From DASZHJ01 sp035581425 (GTDB lineage Bacteria; Pseudomonadota; Alphaproteobacteria; ATCC43930; CGMCC-115725), in NCBI GenBank assembly GCA_035581425.1, contig DATJVP010000139.1, positions 1 to 19,065 on the forward strand: 19,065 nucleotides of DNA, in the 5' to 3' direction. Position 1 is the stretch's first letter, and each line of letters begins with the position of its first letter. The notes beneath the pieces are model-generated. The model had not been told where the DNA came from, ran no database searches, and was given only the letters and a program-made list of their open reading frames with translations. Below, in pieces: positions 7,141 to 14,580 of this stretch. The translations under genes were made by a program, and so were the position numbers.

Positions 7141-7165
7141 CCACAGGCCGTCGAAAGGCCTGTGG
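7141..7165. repeat. Perfect 9-base inverted repeat: candidate operator or leader attenuator of the HTH gene
   Basis: CCACAGGCC (7141-7149) and GGCCTGTGG (7157-7165) form a perfect inverted repeat with a 7-base centre. It lies 26 bases upstream of the HTH gene's ATG. Read on the minus strand, the stem is followed after three bases by TATTTTT, so in the HTH leader RNA it has the shape of an intrinsic terminator. Short AATAC and GTATT arms (7134-7138 and 7172-7176) lie outside it, slightly off the symmetry axis. It could be a DNA operator for autoregulation or an RNA attenuator; the sequence alone does not decide. Confidence 0.5.
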
Positions 7166-7348
7166 AAATGCGTATTACCAGGCGATGGCGGATAAATAGA
7201 GATATCTGCGGGTAACCGCGGCGCGCGCTGGTTCCCGCTGCATTCGCGAAAGCGACAAAATCCGAAACCGTCACGCCGCTGACCCAGCGCGGCGCGGCGC
7301 GAACGAGCACGATCATCGCGGTTTTGCCCCGTCCAGAAGGGAAACCCG

Positions 7349-7795
7349 ATGACCTCGACGATCCAAAACCTACGCGAGATCGCCCACCACTGCCGGTGCG
7401 GGGAACCTTTGCCCGCCACGCTCTCGACCTGGCTCGGCCAGTCGCTGAGCCGCTTCCTCTCGCATGAGCGCCCCACGACCGACGAGGCCTTCGGACTCCA
7501 GCGCGCCCGTGGCGGCGTTCCCTGGTGGAAGGAGGAGGCGATGCGCCGCCGGGACGCCGCGCTGCGCGATCTCGCGGAGACTCTATGCCCGACGCTCTCG
7601 GTCGCGGCGCAGGCGCGACGCATTCGCGACCTCGCGCTCCGCTACGCCGCCACGGCCTGGCTGCGCGAGCGCGATGCGGAGACACCGCCTCCGGCGAGCC
7701 GGGGAACTTTCAGGGAGCGGCTTTGGGTGGCGTTCAAGTCGGGAGCGCCCATGCCGATCGGCGAGCGCCAGCTTCGCCACGTGCTCGGCCATTGA
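7349..7795 (+). CDS. Conserved-looking hypothetical protein, basic and helical
   Basis: The protein has 148 residues. ATG 7349 is preceded by AGGGA about eight bases upstream. It is soluble, Arg/Ala-rich and predicted mostly helical, with recognisable blocks: an REIAHHCRCGEPLPATLSTWLG N-terminal helix pair, RGGVPWWKEEAMRRRDAALR in the middle, and a C-terminal ERLWVAFKSGAPMP segment. I have the impression of similar short alphaproteobacterial proteins of unknown function but cannot name a family. No catalytic motif, membrane segment or signal peptide is visible. It is divergent from the HTH gene and is the first gene of the close-packed run leading to the second desaturase (27-base gap to the next ORF). 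Confidence 0.6.
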   Translation: MTSTIQNLREIAHHCRCGEPLPATLSTWLGQSLSRFLSHERPTTDEAFGLQRARGGVPWWKEEAMRRRDAALRDLAETLCPTLSVAAQARRIRDLALRYAATAWLRERDAETPPPASRGTFRERLWVAFKSGAPMPIGERQLRHVLGH

Positions 7796-7822
7796 GAGTC
7801 GACATCGGAAGGAGGCGGCACC

Positions 7823-7960
7823 GTGAAGGGTTCGACCGCTTACTGGCGCGGCATCGCGACGAGGACGCTGTCCCTGCCCGCCGCCGTCTTCGAGTTTCGT
7901 AATCCCGTCGCCACGGCTCCCAACAGTGGCGAGAAACGCCTCGGAGCATGCGATGACTGA
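7823..7960 (+). CDS. Small 45-aa ORF with strong ribosome-binding site, overlapping the CapA start
   Basis: GTG 7823 is preceded by GGAAGGAGG at seven-base spacing, among the best ribosome-binding sites in the window. The frame runs 45 codons and ends at TGA 7958-7960, eight bases inside the CapA-like gene. That arrangement suits translational coupling. The peptide begins with KGSTAYWRGIATRTLSLP and ends acidic (GACDD); it has no signal peptide, membrane helix or recognised domain. It could be a true small protein or a leader whose translation feeds ribosomes into the CapA start. The Shine-Dalgarno sequence and overlap are seen directly; function is unknown. Confidence 0.5.
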   Translation: MKGSTAYWRGIATRTLSLPAAVFEFRNPVATAPNSGEKRLGACDD

Positions 7961-9062
7961 GCGCCCGACCGTCCTCGCACTGGTGGGCGACGTCATGCTC
8001 GGTCGCGGCGTGAGCGCTCTGCTTAGCTCGCGGGAAACGCACTCGTTCTGGGGCGACGTGCTGCCCGTGCTGCGCTCGGCCGACGCGGTGATCGCCAATC
8101 TCGAAAGTCCGATCACGGAAGCCGCGAGCGAGTGGCGGCGGAGCTGGAAGGCGTTTCGCTTCCGCGCCGCGCCCTTGGCCGTCGAGGTGTTGCAGGCGGC
8201 GAATGTCCGCTGCGTCAATCTCGCCAACAATCACGCGCTCGACTACGACGAGCATGGCCTCCAGGAGACGCTCGATCGGCTCGACGCCGGCGGAATCGCG
8301 CATGTGGGCGCGGGCCGGAACTTGGCCGGCGCGGTTCGCCCCTCTCTCCTCGATGCGGGCGGAACGCAGGTCGGGGTCATCGGCATGACCGACACGATGC
8401 CGGAATTCGCGGCGGGGCCCAGGCGCGCCGGCACCAACACCTTGCGGATCGACGACAAGGCCGCGTCCCTCGGTCTCATCGCGCTTCAGATTCGGGAGCT
8501 GCGTCGCACGGGGGCGGAGACCGTCGTGCTGAGCGTGCACTGGGGTCCGAACCTTCGTACGTCACCGCCATCGCGTTTCCGCCGCTTCGCGCGCGCCGCC
8601 ATCGAGCTCGGGGTCGATATCGTGCACGGCCATTCGGCGCACCTCGTTCAGGGCGTCGAGCGCTGGAGCGGCGGTCTCATCCTCTACGATACCGGAAACT
8701 TCCTCGACGATTACTGGGTCTTTCCGGGAATCCGGATCGACCGCTCCTTCGTCTTCCTGGTCGAGCTGCGCAAGGGCAAGCCGGCGCGCCTCTCGATGCG
8801 GCCGGTGAAGCTGAAGCGCGGTCGCGTCGATCTCGCGACGGGCAGCGACTTCATAGCGACCGTCGAGGCGATGCGGCGGCGCTCGAAACCTTTCGCCACG
8901 CCGCTGGTCCGGACGCCGCAGGGACTCGCGGTGACCTGGCCGGGCAGCGAGGAAGCGGCGTCCGCCGCGTCCGAGGTTCCGCCGCCGGATTCACCGGCGG
9001 CGCGAAGCACGCGCCTTCGCGACGTGAGCCGGTTCTCGGCCGCGACACTCAAGGGGACGTGA
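7953..9062 (+). CDS. CapA/PgsA-family metallophosphatase-like protein
   Basis: The protein has 369 residues from ATG 7953 (CGGAG at good spacing); an in-frame GTG at 7926 is weaker. The CapA fold signatures are all present: LVGDVMLGR (10-18), NLESPI (49-54), NLANNHALDYDE (from 89), HWG (196-198), HGHSAH (225-230) and then YDTGNFLDD. In Bacillus, CapA/PgsA proteins take part in poly-gamma-glutamate capsule synthesis, but the family is broad, built on a calcineurin-like fold with conserved Asp, Asn and His ligands, and most members are uncharacterised. No signal peptide or N-terminal membrane helix is visible, unlike Bacillus PgsA, so it may be cytoplasmic. No CapB/CapC ligase genes are nearby, which argues against a poly-glutamate capsule. 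It ends two bases before the MFS-DUF6134 gene. Confidence 0.85.
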   Translation: MTERPTVLALVGDVMLGRGVSALLSSRETHSFWGDVLPVLRSADAVIANLESPITEAASEWRRSWKAFRFRAAPLAVEVLQAANVRCVNLANNHALDYDEHGLQETLDRLDAGGIAHVGAGRNLAGAVRPSLLDAGGTQVGVIGMTDTMPEFAAGPRRAGTNTLRIDDKAASLGLIALQIRELRRTGAETVVLSVHWGPNLRTSPPSRFRRFARAAIELGVDIVHGHSAHLVQGVERWSGGLILYDTGNFLDDYWVFPGIRIDRSFVFLVELRKGKPARLSMRPVKLKRGRVDLATGSDFIATVEAMRRRSKPFATPLVRTPQGLAVTWPGSEEAASAASEVPPPDSPAARSTRLRDVSRFSAATLKGT

Positions 9063-9064
9063 AA

Positions 9065-11104
9065 ATGTCCGCACCATCGCCCACCGCCTTGCTTCGACTG
9101 AGCGGCTTCCGTGCCCTCTTCCTCGCTCAACTCCTCGGCGCCTTCAACGACAATGTCCTCAAGGTCCTGGTCTCGCTACTGGCGATCGAAACCGCCGCGC
9201 TCGGTCACTCCGGCGGCTATCTCTCCCTCGTCAGCGTCGTGTTCATGGCTCCATACCTACTGTTCTCGGGCTATGCGGGCTATGTCGCGGACATCTTCAA
9301 CAAGCGCCGGGTGCTGATCGCTGTCAAAGCAGGCGAAGTCGCGATCATGGCACTCGCATTCTGCGCCTTGATCTGGGCACGCATCGACCTGCTGCTGGCC
9401 GTGATGTTCCTGCTGGGAACGCAGGCGACCTTCTTCAGCCCCGCAAAGTTCGGGATCGTCCCGGAGATGCTCCCCGAGGGCTCCTTGCCGATTGCCAACG
9501 GGTGGCTCGAGCTCAGCCGCTACGGCGCCGTCATTCTCGGCACGGCTTCGGGCGGCGTGGTTCTGCTCCAGTGCGGCGACCGGCCTGCGGTCATCGGCCT
9601 CATGCTCTTCGCGATTGCCGCGGCGGGCTTTGCAGCGAGCCTGCGCATCTCGCCGGTGCGGCGCTCCGGCGCCGAGAAGCGCTTTCGGCTCAATCCCTGG
9701 CTCGAGGTGGCATCGGGCGTGCGGCGTCTCGCCGGCGATCCCCGGCTGGCCTGGACCGTTGCAGGCATCAGCTTCTTCGAGTTCATGGGATCGCTGATCC
9801 TTCTCGACCTCCTGCTGGTGGGCAAGGAGACGATGGGTCTCGACGCCGGATGGACTAGCCTGCTCGGCGCCTTCGCGGGCCTCGGCATCGGCATCGGCAG
9901 CGTCGCCGCCGGACGCTTGTCGCGAGGGCGGGTCGAGATCGGTCTCGTCCCCTTCGGCGCCGCCGCACTCGGCGCCGCCGTCGTCTCGCTCCCACTGGCG
10001 GCGGCATCCTTCGCGGCGATGTCGGCCATGCTGCTGATGGTTGGTCTCGCCGGCGGACTCGTCATCGTGCCGCTCTACTCCGCGCTGCAAAAGCAGGCGA
10101 GCGACGACGAGCGCGGCCACCTCGTCTCCACCAACAATTTTCTCAACATGGGCTCCGTGATGCTGTCCGCAGGCGCGCTGTGGCTGTTGCGCGACGTGCT
10201 CGACTTGGCGCCGGTAAGGGTGCTTCAGCTCGCCGGCGCGGTAACGCTGGGGGCGACGCTCTGCGCGATCCGGTGGGTTCCGGATTACGCGGTTTCGGCC
10301 GTGCGGTGGGCGCGCTCGACCTTGGGCCGGCTTGCGCCCTTAGCGCTCACGCTCATCGCGCTCCCGCCCGCCGCCTGCCGTCGCAGCTGCCGCAGTTCGG
10401 CCGCTGGCAGACTCTTGCGGCTCGTGCCCTTCGCTATCGTGCTTGCGGTATCGGGAATGACGCCGGCGCATGCACAAGACAAGCCGCAGACGCTGGTTTT
10501 CCGCGTCGAGCATCGACTCTTCGGTGAGGTCGGCACGGTCAATGTCGAGATTCGTCCCTCGGGCAGCGCAACCCAGGTCACGACCAGCATCGACGTTCGC
10601 GCGAGCGCCTTCGGCATCACAGTCCGCCGGATGACCGGCGAGTGTCGAGAGGTCTGGGCAGACGGGCAACTTCTGAGTTTCGCCAGCACGATCACCACCG
10701 ACGGCCAGATTGAGACGGTCCAGGCGGTGTTCGATGGCACGCTCATCGCCGTGGACACCGGCGGCGCGCTGCGCTATGCGCCGCGCGGCACGCAGCCGGC
10801 AATTCCCTGGTCCTCGCATTTCGTTGGAGCTACGGCCGTGCTGTCGCCGGAGAGCGGCAGGATCTCGACGATCGAGGTCGTCGACCTCGGCGAGGAACTC
10901 GTGAAGCTCGACACCAAGAGAACTCCTGCCCGCCACTACCTCATTCGCGGCGTGGGCGAGCAGCACGTCTATTTCGACCGCGCGGGGATGCCGGTGGAGC
11001 TCGTCTTCGAGCACAGCACGGGCAACGTCAGGCTCCTCCGCACCGACCGAGAGACGACCGCCGCAATCCCGGCTTCCGCCCCCAAGGAAGGAAACATGCC
11101 ATGA
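9065..11104 (+). CDS. LplT-like MFS transporter fused in frame to a DUF6134-like periplasmic domain
   Basis: One uninterrupted 679-residue frame starts at ATG 9065 (AAGGGGA upstream). Residues 1 to about 420 are an MFS protein of the lysophospholipid-transporter (LplT) type: LLGAFNDNVLK (24-33), a GYAGYVADIFNKRR motif-A-like loop, FFSPAKFGIVPE, and a STNNFLNMGS region. It would flip lysophospholipids across the inner membrane if the family assignment holds. A basic linker (CRRSCRSSAAGR) precedes a hydrophobic segment at 453-470 ending in AHA then Q471, which looks like a former signal peptide. Residues 471-679 are a beta-rich domain resembling DUF6134 (VFRVEHRLFGEVGTVNVEI, ECREVWADGQLLSF, ARHYLIRG, YFDRAGMPVELVF). 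The extra helix would place this domain in the periplasm. An internal GTG or TTG start could also produce it separately. The stop overlaps the desaturase start (ATGA). Confidence 0.8.
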   Translation: MSAPSPTALLRLSGFRALFLAQLLGAFNDNVLKVLVSLLAIETAALGHSGGYLSLVSVVFMAPYLLFSGYAGYVADIFNKRRVLIAVKAGEVAIMALAFCALIWARIDLLLAVMFLLGTQATFFSPAKFGIVPEMLPEGSLPIANGWLELSRYGAVILGTASGGVVLLQCGDRPAVIGLMLFAIAAAGFAASLRISPVRRSGAEKRFRLNPWLEVASGVRRLAGDPRLAWTVAGISFFEFMGSLILLDLLLVGKETMGLDAGWTSLLGAFAGLGIGIGSVAAGRLSRGRVEIGLVPFGAAALGAAVVSLPLAAASFAAMSAMLLMVGLAGGLVIVPLYSALQKQASDDERGHLVSTNNFLNMGSVMLSAGALWLLRDVLDLAPVRVLQLAGAVTLGATLCAIRWVPDYAVSAVRWARSTLGRLAPLALTLIALPPAACRRSCRSSAAGRLLRLVPFAIVLAVSGMTPAHAQDKPQTLVFRVEHRLFGEVGTVNVEIRPSGSATQVTTSIDVRASAFGITVRRMTGECREVWADGQLLSFASTITTDGQIETVQAVFDGTLIAVDTGGALRYAPRGTQPAIPWSSHFVGATAVLSPESGRISTIEVVDLGEELVKLDTKRTPARHYLIRGVGEQHVYFDRAGMPVELVFEHSTGNVRLLRTDRETTAAIPASAPKEGNMP

Positions 11105-12279
11105 CCTATGCCGTCATCGATTCCACCAAGGCTATTGGCGCTCTCGCGGGCGAAGAGCTCGGCTCAGGGCGTTCGCCGGCTAGGCTCGCGGAGACACAGA
11201 AAATCAAATTCCGCGAGGGCAATCACGCCGGCTTCTACCGCGCCGTCAAGAAGCGCGTGAACGCCTATTTCGACGCAAACGGCAAAAGCCGCTACGCCGA
11301 TTGGCGCCTCTGGCTCAAGGCGGCGATTTTCACGGTACAGACCGTGGGCGCCTACACTTTGATCCTGTCGAATTCCGTCGGCCCCTGGGGCATGCTGCTG
11401 CTCGCCAACGTCTACGGCGTCGGTGCGCTGATGCTCGGCGTCAACGTCGCGCACGACGCGGCACACGATGCGCTGACGCCATGGCGTTGGCTCAATCGCG
11501 CCATCCAAACGGTCGTCTTCACGCTCATCGGCGCCAATGCCTATCTCTGGCGCCTACGGCACATAAAATCGCATCACACCTTCCCGAACGTCATCGGGTG
11601 CGACATCGACATCGATCAGAACCTGTTCCTACGCATGTCGCCGAATCATCGGCGGCGCTGGTTCCATCGCTTCCAGCATCTCTATGCGCCCGTGATCTTC
11701 TGGCTCGTCGACGTGCATACGGTCTTCTACGAGGATTTCGAGTACCTCTTCAAAAAGCGGCTCGCGAACATGATGGGCATCCGCCATCCCCCCAGCGAGT
11801 ACGTCATGTTCATCCTGTGCAAGATCGCCTACCTCGCGATCGTCGTGGGCATTCCTATGATGGTGCTGGATCTGCCCTGGTGGCAGGTGGTGCTGGGAGC
11901 GGCGACGATGAGCTTCCTCTCCTCGGTGGTCTTCGTCACCTTGCTCATCGGCACGCACTTCGCCGAAGAGGCGGAATTCCCGCATTTCGACCGTGACGGC
12001 TACATCGCGCATGACTGGGCCGAGCACGCGATGGTGACGTCGGTCGATTGGAGCCCGAAGAGCGCCCTCGCCTCTATCGCGACCGGCGGCGCCAATTGCC
12101 ATGCGGCGCATCACCTTTTCCCGACGATCTCTCACGTGCATTACATCGCCATCACGCACATCATCCGGGAGACGGCGGCGGAATTCGGCGTTCGCTACAA
12201 CTGCACGACGCTGCCGCGCCTCGTGCGCTCGCACTTCCGCTTCCTGCGGCGCATGGGCTCGATTGAGGCCGCGGCGTGA
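11101..12279 (+). CDS. DesA-type membrane fatty-acid desaturase (copy 2)
   Basis: The protein has 392 residues and belongs to the same di-iron membrane desaturase family as the copy at 5100. All three histidine boxes are canonical: HDAAH (118-122), HIKSHH (154-159) and HAAHH (334-338, followed by LFP). ATG 11101 shares ATGA with the stop of the MFS-DUF6134 gene, and GGAAGGAAA lies upstream, so translation is probably coupled. The two copies align along their whole length (for example SRYADW with SRFADW, ALTPWRWL with ALTPRRWL, and the AHDWA segment), but this copy has about 30 extra N-terminal residues. Its substrate could be an acyl-CoA, an acyl-ACP or an acyl chain in a phospholipid. It closes the plus-strand run and converges on the aminotransferase gene. 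Confidence 0.92.
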   Translation: MTYAVIDSTKAIGALAGEELGSGRSPARLAETQKIKFREGNHAGFYRAVKKRVNAYFDANGKSRYADWRLWLKAAIFTVQTVGAYTLILSNSVGPWGMLLLANVYGVGALMLGVNVAHDAAHDALTPWRWLNRAIQTVVFTLIGANAYLWRLRHIKSHHTFPNVIGCDIDIDQNLFLRMSPNHRRRWFHRFQHLYAPVIFWLVDVHTVFYEDFEYLFKKRLANMMGIRHPPSEYVMFILCKIAYLAIVVGIPMMVLDLPWWQVVLGAATMSFLSSVVFVTLLIGTHFAEEAEFPHFDRDGYIAHDWAEHAMVTSVDWSPKSALASIATGGANCHAAHHLFPTISHVHYIAITHIIRETAAEFGVRYNCTTLPRLVRSHFRFLRRMGSIEAAA

Positions 12280-12291
12280 GCCGCCGGCTCA
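12277..12291. terminator. Short hairpin formed by two convergent stop codons
   Basis: TGAGCC (12277-12282) and GGCTCA (12286-12291) form a six-base-pair stem with a GCC loop. The left arm begins with the desaturase TGA and the right arm holds the aminotransferase TGA on the other strand. There is no T run on either side, so it may be a weak bidirectional terminator or an exonuclease block. Confidence 0.35.
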
Positions 12292-13467
12292 TGCCTGTGC
12301 CAGATACTCCATCGCGGCATCGACGCCGCCCTTGCCGTGGGGGACGCCGAGGATGCCGAGGCTCATCTCGACCGCGGCGAGCGCGCCCAGGATCATGGGC
12401 TCGTTGAGGTCGCCCATGTGCCCGATGCGGAAGACGCGCCCGTCGAGCACGTCGAGCCCGCCGCCGAGCGAGACGTTGAAGCGCTCGAGGCAGGCCTGGC
12501 GCACCTTGTTGGCGTCGTGGCCGTCGGGCACCATGACGGCGGTGATCGAATCGGATTCGACGCGGGGATCGCCGGCGAAAATCTCGGGCCCGTCGTTCTG
12601 CCGCCACCGACGCACCGCGCGCCGCACGGCCTCGGCGAGGCGGTGGTGGCGTGCGAACACGTTATCCAGCCCCTCCTCGTCGAGCATTCTGAGCGCCTCT
12701 TGGAGGCCGTAGAAGAGATGCGAGGGCGCGGTGCCGGGGAAGCTCGTCTGGTCCATCCCCGTCATGTAGCGCTTCCAATCCCAATAGACGCGCGGCATGC
12801 GCGCGTTGTCGCTCGCCTTGAGCGCCTTGGCGCTCACGCCCGTGAAGGCCATGCCGACCGGCAGCATCAGCCCCTTCTGCGAGCCGCCGACAACCACGTC
12901 GACCTGCCAATCGTCCATGCGGAAATCCAAGCAGCCGAGCGAGGAGATCACGTCGACGAGAAAGAGCGCGGGATGTCCCGCGCGATCGATCGCGCCGCGG
13001 ATCTCGGCGCAGCGATTGGCGACACCCGTCGAGGTCTCGTTGTGGACGAGCAGCACGCCCTTGATCGCGTGTGCGCGATCCTCGCGGAGCCGGGTCTCGA
13101 CGGCAGCGGGATCGACGCCCGCCCGCCAATCGCCGGGAAGCGTCTCGACCGCGAGCCCAAGCTCGGCTGCCAGCTTTCCCCAATTGAGCGAGAAATAGCC
13201 GGATTCCAGGACCAGCACCTTGTCGCCCGGCGAGAATACGTTGACCAGCGCCACTTCCCAGGCGCCGTGGCCCGTGCCGGAGTAGCAGAGGATCGCGTGC
13301 TTGGTGCGGAAGGTCTTGCGAAGGCCTTCGACGCACTCCGCGAAGATCGCGCGGAACTCAGTGCCCATGAAATCGATCGCCGCGCGATCCATGGCGCGAA
13401 GGATGCGGTCGGGAATGTTGGTCGGGCCGGGATTCTGGAAGAACTGGCGGCCGCGGGTTACTGCCAT
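12289..13467 (-). CDS. Serine-glyoxylate-type class V aminotransferase
   Basis: The protein has 392 residues, the usual length for the family. ATG 13467 has GGAG about nine bases upstream. It is a class V, PLP-dependent aminotransferase close to serine-glyoxylate aminotransferase: N-terminal NPGPTNIPDRILRAM, YSGTGHGAWEVAL, VHNETSTGV, LFLVDVISSLGCLDF, GSQKGLMLPVG with the Schiff-base lysine at 198, and the C-terminal FRIGHMGDLNE signature. Such enzymes transfer the amino group of serine or alanine to glyoxylate, giving hydroxypyruvate or pyruvate and glycine. They act in the serine cycle, in photorespiration-like glycolate salvage, or in purine/ureide and amino-acid breakdown. No other serine-cycle gene is seen here, so the pathway is open. 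It is soluble and transcribed alone, divergent from the methyltransferase gene. Confidence 0.87.
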   Translation of the reverse strand: MAVTRGRQFFQNPGPTNIPDRILRAMDRAAIDFMGTEFRAIFAECVEGLRKTFRTKHAILCYSGTGHGAWEVALVNVFSPGDKVLVLESGYFSLNWGKLAAELGLAVETLPGDWRAGVDPAAVETRLREDRAHAIKGVLLVHNETSTGVANRCAEIRGAIDRAGHPALFLVDVISSLGCLDFRMDDWQVDVVVGGSQKGLMLPVGMAFTGVSAKALKASDNARMPRVYWDWKRYMTGMDQTSFPGTAPSHLFYGLQEALRMLDEEGLDNVFARHHRLAEAVRRAVRRWRQNDGPEIFAGDPRVESDSITAVMVPDGHDANKVRQACLERFNVSLGGGLDVLDGRVFRIGHMGDLNEPMILGALAAVEMSLGILGVPHGKGGVDAAMEYLAQA

Positions 13468-13770
13468 GGTCGAGATCTCCGAATGGGCGGTGGTTCGATG
13501 CCGGGAGTCGAAGCGCGGAGCGCGTCGCGGCAAGACTGTGGCCCAGAGAGCGCGTGCATTCAAGAAGTAGAGCACGCCGGTCCATGCGCGCCGGTTAACT
13601 CGGCAAAGGATGGGTTGCATGGCTCGCTTCGCCGGCGCGACCGCGCTAGTATTCCAAAATTCGGGATAGGCGCGCACGCCCCGCTCGCGCTCCGGCAGGG
13701 TTTGGCGTATCCCGGGTACGCGGCCGACGGGCCTATTTTCGCGGGAAGATCCAAGAGGGGGAATTCGAGC
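13468..13770. other. 303-base intergenic region between divergent genes
   Basis: This stretch separates the aminotransferase gene and the methyltransferase gene, so it should hold promoters in both directions. I find no ORF with a convincing start and no RNA gene. An AT-richer patch near 13648-13668 contains TAGTAT and can form a weak six-pair hairpin (TATTCC with GGGATA). No operator can be named. Confidence 0.5.
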
Positions 13771-14580
13771 ATGCCGAGCGTGACTGCGCCGTCCGCATCG
13801 GGGGATCTTTACGACACGATCGGCCGCGGATACGGCCGCAGTCGCAGGACGGATCCGCGTATTGCCTCCGTGCTGCACCGCGCGCTTGGCGACGCCCGCA
13901 GCGTTGCCAATGTCGGTGCGGGCACCGGCTCCTACGAGCCCGAGGATCGTGCGGTGATCGCGATCGAGCCCTCCGGTGTCATGCTCGCCCAGCGGGCCCC
14001 GGGAAGTGCCCCGGCGGTACGCGCGCGCGCAGAGGCGTTGCCGCTCGCGGATCGAAGCGTCGATGCCGTGATGGCGATCCTGACCCTGCACCATTGGTCC
14101 GATCGGGAAGCGGGTTTGCGCGAATGCGCGCGGGTGGCGCGCACGCGCCTCGTCGTCCTTACCTGGGACCCGGACTCGAATGGATTCTGGCTGGTGCGAG
14201 ATTATCTCCCCGCCTTCCTGGCCTTGGATCGCGCGCAATTCCCTCGGGTGGAAACCATCGGGGCCGCGCTCGGAGACGATGTCCGAATCGAGGCCGTACC
14301 GCTGGCGGTGCCGCGGGACTGCACCGCCGGATTTCTCGGCGCCTATTGGCGCCGGCCGGAGGCCTACCTCGACCCCGCCGTGCAAGCGGGCATCTCGTCC
14401 TTTGCACGACAGGAGCCGAACGATGCCGCCGAGACGAACGAAGGCCTCGCCCGGCTGCGCGCCGATCTCGCATCCGGCGCCTGGGCAGATCGCTACGGCG
14501 CAATCGCCTCGGGCGAGACGCTGGATGTGGGCTATCGCGTGGTCGTGGCGCGGCTAGGCCAGGGCACGCGTTCGGGATGA
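13771..14580 (+). CDS. Class I SAM-dependent methyltransferase
   Basis: The protein has 269 residues from ATG 13771, with AGAGGGGGA upstream. It has the Rossmann methyltransferase signatures in order: motif I NVGAGTGSYE (about 48-57), an acidic end to the next strand (VIAIEPS), and the post-I region LPLADRSVDAVMAILTLHHW, as in the Methyltransf_11/UbiE-like group. The C-terminal half (FWLVRDYLPAFLALD onward) is less conserved and probably sets substrate choice. The substrate is unknown; a small molecule such as a quinone precursor is possible given the coupling with the downstream NADH dehydrogenase, but this is inference. Its stop overlaps the next start by ATGA. Confidence 0.82.
   Translation: MPSVTAPSASGDLYDTIGRGYGRSRRTDPRIASVLHRALGDARSVANVGAGTGSYEPEDRAVIAIEPSGVMLAQRAPGSAPAVRARAEALPLADRSVDAVMAILTLHHWSDREAGLRECARVARTRLVVLTWDPDSNGFWLVRDYLPAFLALDRAQFPRVETIGAALGDDVRIEAVPLAVPRDCTAGFLGAYWRRPEAYLDPAVQAGISSFARQEPNDAAETNEGLARLRADLASGAWADRYGAIASGETLDVGYRVVVARLGQGTRSG

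Noticed and set aside
8132..9064. Upstream extension of the MFS-DUF6134 frame through the CapA gene
   Set aside because: It is an Arg-rich shadow of the CapA gene; the MFS family N-terminus and a good ribosome-binding site are at 9065.
13706..13720. Near-palindrome around CCCGGG upstream of the methyltransferase
   Set aside because: The outer and inner symmetry axes do not coincide and no second copy is seen; probably chance in G+C-rich DNA.
12337..13770. Plus-strand frame running into the methyltransferase gene from upstream
   Set aside because: It lies opposite the aminotransferase gene, has low-complexity charged composition, and the methyltransferase has its own ATG and ribosome-binding site at 13771.
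13468..14385. N-terminal extension of the aminotransferase frame
   Set aside because: The frame stays open upstream, but the family start (NPGPTNIPDR region) follows ATG 13467 directly, a ribosome-binding site precedes it, and the extension lies opposite the methyltransferase gene.
14094..14576. Upstream extension of the NADH dehydrogenase frame
   Set aside because: It overlaps the methyltransferase gene and is Arg/Gly-rich without a domain; ATG 14577 in the ATGA overlap fits the family N-terminus.
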